The notes under the pieces are model-generated. The model was not told the origin of the DNA. It did not search any database and saw only the letters and a program-made list of their open reading frames with translations. The position numbers and the translations under genes are program-made. 39,488 nucleotides of DNA. Origin: JAYZDF01 sp036337945 (lineage in GTDB: Bacteria; Myxococcota; Kuafuiibacteriia; Kuafuiibacteriales; Kuafuiibacteriaceae). Positions 17,844 to 26,304 of this stretch are shown in pieces. The number at the start of each line of letters is the position of its first letter. Position 1 is the first letter of the stretch. The stretch covers positions 1 to 39,488 of the forward strand of contig JAYZDF010000131.1 in assembly GCA_036337945.1 (NCBI GenBank), written 5' to 3'.

Positions 17844-18557
17844 TTAGAATGTAAAGAAATCCGGATGGGTCAGGAGTCCGACGCATACGGTTGTCCATGC
17901 CGTCAACGGAACTGCTCCGTCGGCCGCTTCAGCTTGTTGATAAAGAGCTAGCCACGAACGAAGACGTTGAGATTCAACATCATATTCGCGACCGTGGTAA
18001 CGCAGGAGCAACATCTGCAGATTTTGGGTGATTTTTTCAGGCTGTGATGCCCAATCATCGTCCCAAGTTGCATGAACAAAATAAATTCGTTCGTCTCGTG
18101 CTCGTTTTTGTTCTTCCTCAATGAGTTTGCGACAAATAGATAAAGATGCTTCATCTAGAAAACGCTGAAACGTAGTCGTAGGTGCCAATTCTTCATAGGT
18201 AATCCCGTCGAAATCTGGCTTTCCTAAAGTTTCTGCGAGTTCGTCAAATCGATTAATCGTTTGTCCGTCGCGTTCTTCGGTCCAGGTCATACCTGTTGCA
18301 TCAGTCAGAGCAACTTGAAGTTGATCGAGGTCGAGACGACGTCGGCTTCGTTGCCCGGCCGTTGCGACAGGTTTCGTCGGATCAATGTCGGTCATTTGAC
18401 CAGGGTCAAGTTGACCATTTCCAGGTCCTGGATTCGTGCTCGGCGTGTTGTTCATGTTTTCAACGGTTTGTTCTTCCGCTGAATCCATAACCTTGACGCA
18501 GCCAACTGACATAGCGCCAATGGCGACGCTGCAAATTGCGGTCTTCAGGAAGTTCAT
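17844..18557 (-). CDS. Putative lipoprotein of the DUF1549-DUF1501 operon
   Basis: A 237-residue protein with a lipoprotein-like signal (MNFLKTAICSVAIGAMSVGC, cysteine at 20) followed by an acidic, Pro/Asn/Gly-rich linker. The remaining 170 residues are mostly helical. The end reads VCVGLLTHPDFFTF, resembling the closing helix seen in cytochrome-associated planctomycete-type domains (inference). The start overlaps the stop of the upstream gene by one base (TAATG), implying translational coupling, and DUF1501 follows 14 bases later. The protein is therefore likely to work with its two neighbours at the periplasmic face. I do not recognise a catalytic motif. Confidence 0.75.
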   Translation of the reverse strand: MNFLKTAICSVAIGAMSVGCVKVMDSAEEQTVENMNNTPSTNPGPGNGQLDPGQMTDIDPTKPVATAGQRSRRRLDLDQLQVALTDATGMTWTEERDGQTINRFDELAETLGKPDFDGITYEELAPTTTFQRFLDEASLSICRKLIEEEQKRARDERIYFVHATWDDDWASQPEKITQNLQMLLLRYHGREYDVESQRLRSWLALYQQAEAADGAVPLTAWTTVCVGLLTHPDFFTF

Positions 18558-20179
18558 TATTGGACCCTCCGATAATTCTCGCTTTTGAGAATCGCTTTTA
18601 CGAGTGACTTGTAGCTGTAATTTGACGAAACAAATGTTTTAGCCAATTCTTGTAGCCAGTCGTTCTCTTCTTCAAGAAGTTCTCTTCCCATCAACCTGGA
18701 CGCGATCTTGCGAGAGACGCAATCACCAAACCGAGAATCAACGACGGAGTTTATGACGAGAAGCTTTGGTCCCTCTTCGACGTGTCGTTCGTGCACGGAC
18801 TGTCGGAATTGATAAGACTTCAGCATCCCGAGGTACGGTTCTTCTTCCACCGTCAAAGCATCCATAATGTAAAAACGCCGGCACTCTTCAGAACACTGTT
18901 CGCCGGTACGTGCACATGCTTCGCAATCAGCGCGACGTGGAGGGAATTTTTGTGGGTCGAGATAACCGGCACCGAGTTCGCCCCATCGTCCCCAAAATGC
19001 TGCGGTGGGTTCGAGATTCGCGTGACAGTACTTACATCCATCTCGACGTTGAAGGTCTGGATTAGGACGGGTCTGATTGAAAACAAGACCACCAGCGGGC
19101 GGAATCAGCGGAGAACACATAAATGCGTTGAATAATCGATCAGCGCGAGCTCGATTGGTTGGGAATCGAAGAAGATATGCTGGGCTGGTCAAAATACCTG
19201 CGTGATGCGGCGGAAGTTCAATTTCCCTCCAGGTGTCTTTCGCTGTCGCACTCAAGTTTGGCAAACGTTCGACGTCGACCGGGGCGGGCTCTAATGAGAC
19301 GTCTTGAGGAAAGCCAGTTTGATAACGATAATAATGTACGAGCGGGCCGTTGACGTAAGCACGGCGGCTTGTGAACAGCTCCGTGTACGGTTCATCATTG
19401 AGAATGACTGCCTTGATCCGTCGGTCAACATCGTGCTCAATGGCGCGATTGACGTCTTGAACGATAGACTGAACAACGCAGTACTGCAGTGAATTACCGC
19501 ATCCACACCGCGGGTCATCATAGCCAGCCATGCTCGAGCAACTCGTTCCGGAGCCTGTCGTGACCGCCTGCTGAGCGTCAAAAGCACAAACCTTGATGGT
19601 TGTACCTGGTGCCCAATAGGGTTCTACCTCAACAAAACCCTCGCGTTTGGTTTGTTCCGTGACGCGCATATTGTCGACCATGTAGGTTCTTTCGCCTTCT
19701 TGGTACTCAATTTCACCGGAACTATCCGTCGTGGACGGAACATTGCGGCATCCCACGTCTGAACCTCGATAAGTCCTCGCAGAATCGGGGCGCCAGTAGA
19801 TACCATTATTGTCGGTCACCAGCAGCGCTTTCGTGTTCAGCAGAGGGACACTGCTCAGGTTGTTCCAGATGAGAGAGCGGTGATGACGAATCATCCGGTC
19901 GCCAAACTCATCGGAAGCCAGCCACTCGTCGAGGAGAGCATCGAGGCCCTCTTCGTCGGGTGAAACCCTGGCATACTCTTCGAGTGTCGGCAGTTTCTGC
20001 CGAAGGTCTAATGACATGGCACGCAAATAGCGGCCCTTTTCCAGCCGCACGTCTTCCGCGCCGCAGCTGTTTATTTCATCTGTTTTTCCTGATTGGTCTT
20101 GTGCCTGAGAATAAACGGGTGCACATAACACCCCAGTCGCGATCCAAACTTGAAAAAACGAACGCATCGTTCTTCGCAT
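18557..20179 (-). CDS. Exported DUF1549/DUF1553-like protein with one haem c motif
   Basis: A 540-residue secreted protein. The signal peptide (MRRTMRSFFQVWIATGVLC) is followed by a DUF1549-like (PSCyt2-type) segment, LSLDLR-type helix then LPTLEEY and FGDRMIRHH, at about 45-100. One CxxCH haem c attachment motif (CKYCH, residues 382-386) lies before a small Cys cluster at about 410-425. The C-terminus (LAKTFVSSNYSYKSLVKAIL then SENYRR) is typical of DUF1553/DUF1585-like ends. Such proteins are abundant in Planctomycetes and Myxococcota and are thought to be periplasmic redox or degradation proteins; the reaction is unknown. The ATG at 20179 has a strong GGGAGG site 7 bases upstream. It is the first gene of the operon and divergent from the FG-GAP lipoprotein gene. 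Confidence 0.85.
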   Translation of the reverse strand: MRRTMRSFFQVWIATGVLCAPVYSQAQDQSGKTDEINSCGAEDVRLEKGRYLRAMSLDLRQKLPTLEEYARVSPDEEGLDALLDEWLASDEFGDRMIRHHRSLIWNNLSSVPLLNTKALLVTDNNGIYWRPDSARTYRGSDVGCRNVPSTTDSSGEIEYQEGERTYMVDNMRVTEQTKREGFVEVEPYWAPGTTIKVCAFDAQQAVTTGSGTSCSSMAGYDDPRCGCGNSLQYCVVQSIVQDVNRAIEHDVDRRIKAVILNDEPYTELFTSRRAYVNGPLVHYYRYQTGFPQDVSLEPAPVDVERLPNLSATAKDTWREIELPPHHAGILTSPAYLLRFPTNRARADRLFNAFMCSPLIPPAGGLVFNQTRPNPDLQRRDGCKYCHANLEPTAAFWGRWGELGAGYLDPQKFPPRRADCEACARTGEQCSEECRRFYIMDALTVEEEPYLGMLKSYQFRQSVHERHVEEGPKLLVINSVVDSRFGDCVSRKIASRLMGRELLEEENDWLQELAKTFVSSNYSYKSLVKAILKSENYRRVQ

Positions 20180-20198
20180 TGGAGTTCCTCCCGAGCCA

Positions 20199-20226
20199 TT
20201 GACAAGAAGCACGTCCTTGTTACCCT
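20199..20226 (+). promoter_or_regulatory. Candidate promoter for the FG-GAP lipoprotein gene
   Basis: A perfect TTGACA (20199-20204) is followed after 16 bases by TACCCT (20221-20226; 3 of 6 to the -10 consensus). Transcription would begin about 20 bases before the ATG at 20252. It lies in the 72-bp gap between the divergent starts at 20179 and 20252. Confidence 0.35.
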
Positions 20227-20251
20227 AGAAGACGAAGGCCGATCAAGTCCT

Positions 20252-23200
20252 ATGCAAAGATTTTTTCTCAAAAAGGGTAAACACCTATCTTTTCTTATCG
20301 GAACGATTTGGGCGATCAGCGGGTGCGAAAACATTGCCCTGCCCATCCCTGGCCCGACTCAATCCGGAGGCAGAATCACGCCTGGAGACCGTGTGAGCGA
20401 CGCTGGCTTTCTACCGCCCGACGCTGGGTGGCCTGAGCGAAACCCAGGAAAAACGGCTTGCAGGCCGCCCCTGGAGATATCACCGAAAAACCTCACGACC
20501 ACTCCAGTCGCGCTCACTTCATTTTCGGTGACCGGTGGAACAGGCAACTATGTTTTCGACCTTTTGAAATCAGAATCAGGCGGACGGATCAACGAAACCA
20601 CAGGGGCCTATCTCTCGGGCCAGCTGCAGTCCACAAATGACATCGTACGCGTACGAGACGAAAACTGCATCGGGACTTCGAGCGCGGCCATCGAAATCGT
20701 ATCTAATATGAACGTGCTGCCCACTCGAGCGGATGTGCCTCCTTATACAGAATTCCAAATTCAAGTTGATGGCGGCTCTGGGGAGTTCAAGTACGAAATG
20801 TATCGGAGCCCTTCGGGCGGAACTGTATCTCTCGAAGGCTTTTATTCCGCGGGTGATCGAGATGGAGAAGACATTATTCGAGTCACCGACACGAGCTCAA
20901 ACGAACTCTACGATTTGTTTGTTCGCGTCGACATCAGCTCAGAAATTACTGCGAACCCCACTGAGGTTCACGTGCCAGTTGGTAACACTTACCGTCTTCG
21001 CATAACCGGCGGGTCAGGCAGCTACCGTTTGATCTCTGATAACCCAAATGTCGAGCTGTTAGACCTAGATGTATATAGCAACCTTCCAGGCACTGTCGCC
21101 TTTCAGATAGAAGACGAATTCACAGGTCAATTCGGTGATGCATTCGTCACCTTTGTCCTTCCACAAACGGTCACAACGACTCGAGGAGGAGACCTTACCA
21201 ATCGAGCAGATTTTGACGCGCCTGGAGATATCGACGGCGATGGGCATACAGACCTTGTCTTTGGCTTGCCCGAAGCAGACCACACAGGAAACAACGCGGG
21301 AGCAGTATACATCTATCGAGGTCAAGCCGATGGCCTGTCAACGCAACCCGAACTCATTTTGGGTGGAACAAGTCGCGGTGATGAATTCGGTTCTAAAATC
21401 GCAACCGGCGACCTCACAGGAGACGGCATCGACGATCTCATCGTTTCAGCACCGAAAGCAGACATCAACGCAGTCAACAGTGGAGGGATTTATATCTTTC
21501 GCGGAAAAGTCGGCGGTCTGTATGAGGAAGAGCGATTTCAAGTCATCGGTGGACGCGGTGACGAGGACAATTTTGGAGCAGCTTTGGAGCTGTGTGATTT
21601 CAACGGAGACGGTCGGCTTGACATTGCTGTGACTGCTCCCTTTGCAGAAGATCGAGCTCTGCAGAATGTACGAACAGACCAAGGCGCTCTGTACATTTTC
21701 TTGAATTATCCGGACTTTGGCTTTTTGAGCAACGCAGACCAAATCTTCTACGGCTCGCTCAGAAGAAATAACGGGGACTGGACAGGTGAGACAAACCTAC
21801 AGCTCGGTCAAGCGATCGCTGCGGGCGATTTTAACAACGATGGCTTTTGCGAAGTTGCGGTCTCATCTACGAACTTCATGAATGGAACCGGCCTTGTCTA
21901 TGTTCACACCGGTTCAGACAGTGGTGTGAGTATCTATCCGAAGTACGCCTACCAGGGCTCGGACGCGAATGCACAACTAGGACAAACGATACTTTTCGGA
22001 GACATCACCAACGATGAACGAGACGAGCTTATTCTTGCTGAACCCGGGCGAGCTGGAGGTTCGATTTACGTGTTCCGCGGTCAAGATACAATTGCGACAG
22101 ATGATGTGATGGAGCTGGGAGATGTCAACGAAGCAGAATGGTCCTTCTCTGACCCTACCGCAAACAACTTAACGGGCTTCTCATTAGCTGTCGGTGATAT
22201 CAACCGCGATGACATTAATGATCTGATCTTCGGACGACCGCTAGGAGAAAAAGCCGGTCAAACAGACGATACCGGGGCCGTCACGATCTTTACCGGACGC
22301 GCAGGACCAATGCCTTCTCGAATGCCATACAGAACCTATGGTGGCATGAGCCCTCAAGACTTTTTCGGCCTGAGCGTGTCGGTCATCGAAGATCTCGACG
22401 GAGACCGAATCAATGACTTGGTCGTTTTTGCAAGCCGCAGTGAATTATACGGTCCATTCGTCGGCGCTCCGCTTTTTGTGTCCAGCGATCAAACACAAAA
22501 TTTTGAAGCACTAGAAATTCCTTCAGATGCCTCCGGGGTCCGAGTCGGCGCATCACTCGCTGTGGTTGGCGACATCAATGATGACCGTGACGATGATCTC
22601 GTAGTGGGTGCGCCTGGGGCAGACCTACGTGGCCGGGGACTTAATACCGGTGCCGCACTTATTTACCTGGGCGGACAAACAGGATTCGACTTGTTTGCAA
22701 CGGCTACTATCGATTCATTTCCAGAGCTATCTTCACAAGACGAATTCGGAAGCACTGTCGCCAAGTTGGGAGATTTCGATGGCGATGGAATCGATGACTA
22801 TGCGATCTCTGCACCTGGGGACGATATGCCTGGCCAATTCGCAATCCACCTCAACGCAAACGGGTGTCGGGCCCAGTCACGAACAAATTCCGGAGCAATA
22901 TTTATATTTCGAGGGACTAATCAAGGAACAGTCGAAACGAATCCAGCTTTTGTCTATTGGGGCCCGCAAGCAAACCTTGGTCTTAAAAACGTAGCAGAGA
23001 ACATCGACTTTAACGGAGATGGTAAAGCTGATCTCGTCATGGGAATGCCGTCATTTAATCGTGGAAATCGAGGCAATGCGGGACTTCTGACAGTCATCTA
23101 TGGCCAGCCTATCTCACCTGACCGAACGAAAGTACTATGTCGGTCTGACTTTCAGTTCAGAGGGCTACGAGCCAACGACAGACTAGGAACTGCTGTTTCA

Positions 23201-23977
23201 AGCGCAGGGGATATCGACAATGATGGCTGCACAGACATCGCGGTGAGTAGCCCAGGAGAGGGGCTGTTTGCAAATGGGCAGGACACAAACGAAGGCTACC
23301 TTCGAGTCTTTTTCGGTGGCTCACCTAATTGTGCTCAATCATCTCCTGTCGTTGTCACGTTTGGGTCAAGCGAACCAAACGCTCAAGTGGGATTCGCTCT
23401 CACCGGTGGGAGCGACATGGATGGCGACACAATTCCCGACCTTGCAATCAGTAGCATTACAACGATTGTCGCCGCAGAAACGGTCGGCTCTGTATGGATG
23501 TTACCGGGCGATCATATTCTTGGCTCACCTGTAACACCCGTTAGAGATGATGTCGCTCCTCCAACTGTGCACCCGTTTGCACCCGCGAACGCCAACGCAA
23601 ACTACAGACTCAACGGCGAGACAGCAGCAGGTAATTTTGGAGCTACGTTACGAATGATCCCCGATGCGAGTGGTCCTGGAATCGCAGGACTCGCTATAGG
23701 TGCGCCAAGATATCGCTACTCGGACCGCCCACTCACTGGCGCCGTAATGCTGCATCGCTTTAATCAGGCGGGTAACACATTAAATCCTCGGGGAATCAAT
23801 GCTCAACCTTTTGTCGCAGTGACGGGCGAAACAAACCGCAGCGGCGGACAGATGGGTAGCGCAATAAGTACAGGGAGAATTGCCGGAAAAAGAGTCGTAG
23901 TAGTCGGAGCGGAGCAAGGCAGCGGAAATGGCGTAGACCAAGGTGCTGTGTACGTTATCTCACCCGATAGTCTCTAA
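20252..23977 (+). CDS. FG-GAP beta-propeller lipoprotein (integrin-alpha-N-like)
   Basis: A 1,241-residue protein starting with a lipoprotein signal (MQRFFLKKGKHLSFLIGTIW, then AISGC; Cys25 lipidated). A Pro-rich linker leads into two or three Ig-like domains at about 75-320 (FSVTGGTGNYVF, FQIQVDGGSGEF and LRITGGSGSY share a pattern). About twelve FG-GAP repeats follow, each with a DxDxDGxxDL calcium-type loop and a YIYRG strand. Clear loops are DIDGDGHTDL, DFNGDGRLDI, DFDGDGIDDY, DFNGDGKADL and DIDNDGCTDI, plus a degenerate last copy. Twelve to thirteen repeats would suit one large or two seven-bladed propellers. The location is outer surface or periplasm; an adhesive or scaffolding role is inference. 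The ATG at 20252 is chosen for the signal sequence; a TTG at 20150 would run into the divergent gene. The stop overlaps the PLD gene stop. Confidence 0.88.
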   Translation: MQRFFLKKGKHLSFLIGTIWAISGCENIALPIPGPTQSGGRITPGDRVSDAGFLPPDAGWPERNPGKTACRPPLEISPKNLTTTPVALTSFSVTGGTGNYVFDLLKSESGGRINETTGAYLSGQLQSTNDIVRVRDENCIGTSSAAIEIVSNMNVLPTRADVPPYTEFQIQVDGGSGEFKYEMYRSPSGGTVSLEGFYSAGDRDGEDIIRVTDTSSNELYDLFVRVDISSEITANPTEVHVPVGNTYRLRITGGSGSYRLISDNPNVELLDLDVYSNLPGTVAFQIEDEFTGQFGDAFVTFVLPQTVTTTRGGDLTNRADFDAPGDIDGDGHTDLVFGLPEADHTGNNAGAVYIYRGQADGLSTQPELILGGTSRGDEFGSKIATGDLTGDGIDDLIVSAPKADINAVNSGGIYIFRGKVGGLYEEERFQVIGGRGDEDNFGAALELCDFNGDGRLDIAVTAPFAEDRALQNVRTDQGALYIFLNYPDFGFLSNADQIFYGSLRRNNGDWTGETNLQLGQAIAAGDFNNDGFCEVAVSSTNFMNGTGLVYVHTGSDSGVSIYPKYAYQGSDANAQLGQTILFGDITNDERDELILAEPGRAGGSIYVFRGQDTIATDDVMELGDVNEAEWSFSDPTANNLTGFSLAVGDINRDDINDLIFGRPLGEKAGQTDDTGAVTIFTGRAGPMPSRMPYRTYGGMSPQDFFGLSVSVIEDLDGDRINDLVVFASRSELYGPFVGAPLFVSSDQTQNFEALEIPSDASGVRVGASLAVVGDINDDRDDDLVVGAPGADLRGRGLNTGAALIYLGGQTGFDLFATATIDSFPELSSQDEFGSTVAKLGDFDGDGIDDYAISAPGDDMPGQFAIHLNANGCRAQSRTNSGAIFIFRGTNQGTVETNPAFVYWGPQANLGLKNVAENIDFNGDGKADLVMGMPSFNRGNRGNAGLLTVIYGQPISPDRTKVLCRSDFQFRGLRANDRLGTAVSSAGDIDNDGCTDIAVSSPGEGLFANGQDTNEGYLRVFFGGSPNCAQSSPVVVTFGSSEPNAQVGFALTGGSDMDGDTIPDLAISSITTIVAAETVGSVWMLPGDHILGSPVTPVRDDVAPPTVHPFAPANANANYRLNGETAAGNFGATLRMIPDASGPGIAGLAIGAPRYRYSDRPLTGAVMLHRFNQAGNTLNPRGINAQPFVAVTGETNRSGGQMGSAISTGRIAGKRVVVVGAEQGSGNGVDQGAVYVISPDSL

Positions 23978-24660
23978 AATTTCGCCCATAATTTTTCGAA
24001 CTCGGACATATAGCGAGAAACAATTTTTTTATCGTCACTGATGAGTATATTTTCCTGGTTACTGTGTGCCGCACTTCGAGTCCAGTTATAGCTTCCTGTC
24101 AGAACTAAGCTTTGATCGAATATTGCGAACTTATGATGCATATGAAATCGAGTGTGGTCGACTTTTACATCAACTCCAATGCTTTGCAGGTAGTCAACAT
24201 CGGAACCTCGGTCACCCGCTTTGTCGTTATCGGAAATGATTCTCACCACAATACCCGCGTTGAATCGTCCTTCTATTACGCTCGTTATTTCATTATCAGT
24301 GATTGTAAAAACGCAAATATCTATAGAACGTTTCGCGGCTTTCAGCTGATTTTGAATCGCGTGTCTGCATTCCAAAGACGGACTAAAAAGAACCTCGGAG
24401 GTCGTCGTGCAGAAACTCGCAAGTCGATGATGAATGACTTTATTTACGCCTTCAAGCCATTTGACCACGAGCCGTGGCTCATGTACCAACATGCCTTCCT
24501 GAGCTACGACAAAGCTACGATTTCGGAAAAGACTCAGCTGCTCGCTGGTGTGAAAGTCAGAATTCAATATCTCTTGAATCGCTATCTTTTCTCCTCGAGA
24601 AAATATTCCGTCTTCAAGGCTTTGGCTCAAAATTTTATCGATTTCTTTAGTAGACAACAT
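23974..24660 (-). CDS. Phospholipase D-fold nuclease (single HKD motif)
   Basis: A 228-residue protein without a signal peptide. The N-terminal ~85 residues are helical and unrecognised. The C-terminal ~140 residues form one PLD domain: SIDICVFTITDNEI, then the HKD motif HxKxxxxD (H175, K177, D182) and GSYNWT with NQENI. This layout matches the small Nuc/Zucchini-type PLD nucleases that act as dimers on DNA, RNA or phospholipids; the substrate here is unknown. The ATG at 24660 lies 4 bases after the PilT-like stop, so the two are probably co-transcribed. Longer in-frame starts would run into the ATPase gene. The 3' end overlaps the converging FG-GAP gene by 4 bases. Confidence 0.88.
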   Translation of the reverse strand: MLSTKEIDKILSQSLEDGIFSRGEKIAIQEILNSDFHTSEQLSLFRNRSFVVAQEGMLVHEPRLVVKWLEGVNKVIHHRLASFCTTTSEVLFSPSLECRHAIQNQLKAAKRSIDICVFTITDNEITSVIEGRFNAGIVVRIISDNDKAGDRGSDVDYLQSIGVDVKVDHTRFHMHHKFAIFDQSLVLTGSYNWTRSAAHSNQENILISDDKKIVSRYMSEFEKLWAKF

Positions 24661-24664
24661 AATT

Positions 24665-26194
24665 TTAGATAAAGAGTCCTTCTCGCTCCAATGCTTGCTT
24701 GAGTGCAGCTTGATCAATAGCTCGTCTGTAGGCTTCAGTGGGTGACACCTGGGACCCACGAACAAGCTGCATCATGGCCTCAAGATTTGTCTGCATACCG
24801 ACACCTTTTCCGGACTGCATCATGGATGTGATTTGAAACGTCTTACCTTCTCGAATGAGGTTTGCGACGGCTGAGTTTACGACGAGGATTTCATGGCAAG
24901 CGACTCGACCTCCTCCGATTTTTTTACAGAGCGTTTGCGCAATAACACCTTTTAGCGATTCAGAAAGCATCACCCGTATCTGTGCCTGGCGGTCCGTCGG
25001 AAATTGATCGATAATGCGATCTATCGTGCTAGCAGCGGTGTTAGTGTGTAGTGTTCCGAAGACCAAGTGACCAGTTTCTGCGGTTTCTAACGCAATGTGT
25101 ACTGTTTCCAAGTCCCGCATTTCGCCAACAAGAACAATATCTGGGTCTTCGCGAAGTGCCGCACGCAGAGCTCGAGAAAATGACTCCGTATGGGTATGCA
25201 CTTCTCTCTGATTAATGAGACAAGACTGAGACTGATGAACAAATTCGATCGGATCTTCAATCGTAATAATATGTTCGTTACGGTTTCTATTTATAAGGTC
25301 GATCATAGCCGCCAAGGTCGTTGATTTACCTGAGCCTGTTGGACCTGTAACCAGAACCAAACCTTTCGGAAGTTCGCAAAAACTTCGTATCACCGAAGGC
25401 AAACCTAGTTGATCAAAACTTAAGATTTTACTTGGAATGGTTCTAATCACAGCGCCTGTGCCGTTCCTATCAACAAACAGATTCATCCTAAACCGGGACA
25501 GTTCGACTATCTCATACGCAAAATCCGCATCGTGAGTATTTCGAAATTGTTCGCGAACTCGTTTACTCGCAACTTGAAGCATCCATTCTTCAATCTGCGC
25601 CGAATCGAGGACACTGTGGCCACCGGGCAACTCCGTGATTTCACCGTCTTTTCGCACCATTGGTTTTTGGTCCGCCGTTAGGTGTAGGTCTGAGCCACCA
25701 CAAGAAATCAATGTGCGGAGGACCTTATCTATCGGAGGCTGCTCATTTGTTGATATAAACTGTTTCGGAACAGCAATTGACTCATCATCGTTCTGGACGT
25801 TCTTTACCTCTTTGTTTTCTAAACGAGGTCGTTTTGCTGGACGACTTAGAGCCCCAGAAGTCAGTGTCCTTGGAATATTAAATTCGTTCGATATTTTTCG
25901 GGTAATCTCAACCGTGAGTTTATCCGCTTCGCGAACGCTGTGGACATTCACCGCACCGGCCTGTGCGCTATACTCATACCTAAATTCACCGATTTTTTGG
26001 AAATCATCAATATTTTCGGGGTCGATTGACGGAATGATAAGCCGATCAATTTGGCGTGTTTTGACCTGTTTATCCAAGATCACCTCTCGATGCCCATTGA
26101 CCAAGATGGCTACAGAGGTACCTGTTTGGAAAGTAAGCTTATCTCCGTTCAGCTGAAACAAGGCATTCACAAATTGCTCTATCTTGCGGCTCAT
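24665..26194 (-). CDS. PilT-like type IV pilus retraction ATPase with an extra N-terminal domain
   Basis: A 509-residue ATPase. Residues ~155-509 match PilT: SDLHL and the PilT N-domain, Walker A GPTGSGKST (284-292), Asp box TIEDPIEF (311-318), Walker B DPDIVLVGEMRD (351-361), His box GHLVFGTLHT (375-384) and the PilT-specific C-terminal helix ANLIREGK. That last motif favours a PilT-type retraction ATPase over PilU or PilB. Residues 1-105 form an additional domain resembling a diverged PilT/GspE-type N-domain (GTSVAILVNG, LTVEITRKI), joined by a charged linker at ~115-150. Usual PilT proteins are about 340-380 residues, so this one is enlarged. It hydrolyses ATP as a cytoplasmic hexamer; no other pilus genes are in the window. 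The PLD nuclease gene follows 4 bases later. Confidence 0.9.
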   Translation of the reverse strand: MSRKIEQFVNALFQLNGDKLTFQTGTSVAILVNGHREVILDKQVKTRQIDRLIIPSIDPENIDDFQKIGEFRYEYSAQAGAVNVHSVREADKLTVEITRKISNEFNIPRTLTSGALSRPAKRPRLENKEVKNVQNDDESIAVPKQFISTNEQPPIDKVLRTLISCGGSDLHLTADQKPMVRKDGEITELPGGHSVLDSAQIEEWMLQVASKRVREQFRNTHDADFAYEIVELSRFRMNLFVDRNGTGAVIRTIPSKILSFDQLGLPSVIRSFCELPKGLVLVTGPTGSGKSTTLAAMIDLINRNRNEHIITIEDPIEFVHQSQSCLINQREVHTHTESFSRALRAALREDPDIVLVGEMRDLETVHIALETAETGHLVFGTLHTNTAASTIDRIIDQFPTDRQAQIRVMLSESLKGVIAQTLCKKIGGGRVACHEILVVNSAVANLIREGKTFQITSMMQSGKGVGMQTNLEAMMQLVRGSQVSPTEAYRRAIDQAALKQALEREGLFI

Positions 26195-26304
26195 CGCGTG
26201 TTCTCTATATCAATGATGTCGTCGGTCGTCACGCAGGTCAAGACGGCGAGGGACTTCCTTCCCCCCTCTAGGCAATGCGTCCCTTTTCTTGTTATCAATA
26301 GCCT

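Noticed and set aside
24112..24672. 186-codon plus-strand open frame
   Set aside because: It lies antisense to the PLD nuclease gene, which has an intact HKD motif, and has no domain signature of its own.
25635..26156. 173-codon plus-strand open frame
   Set aside because: It is the antisense shadow of the PilT-like gene's N-terminal half, with a Ser/Phe/Leu-rich translation and no motif.
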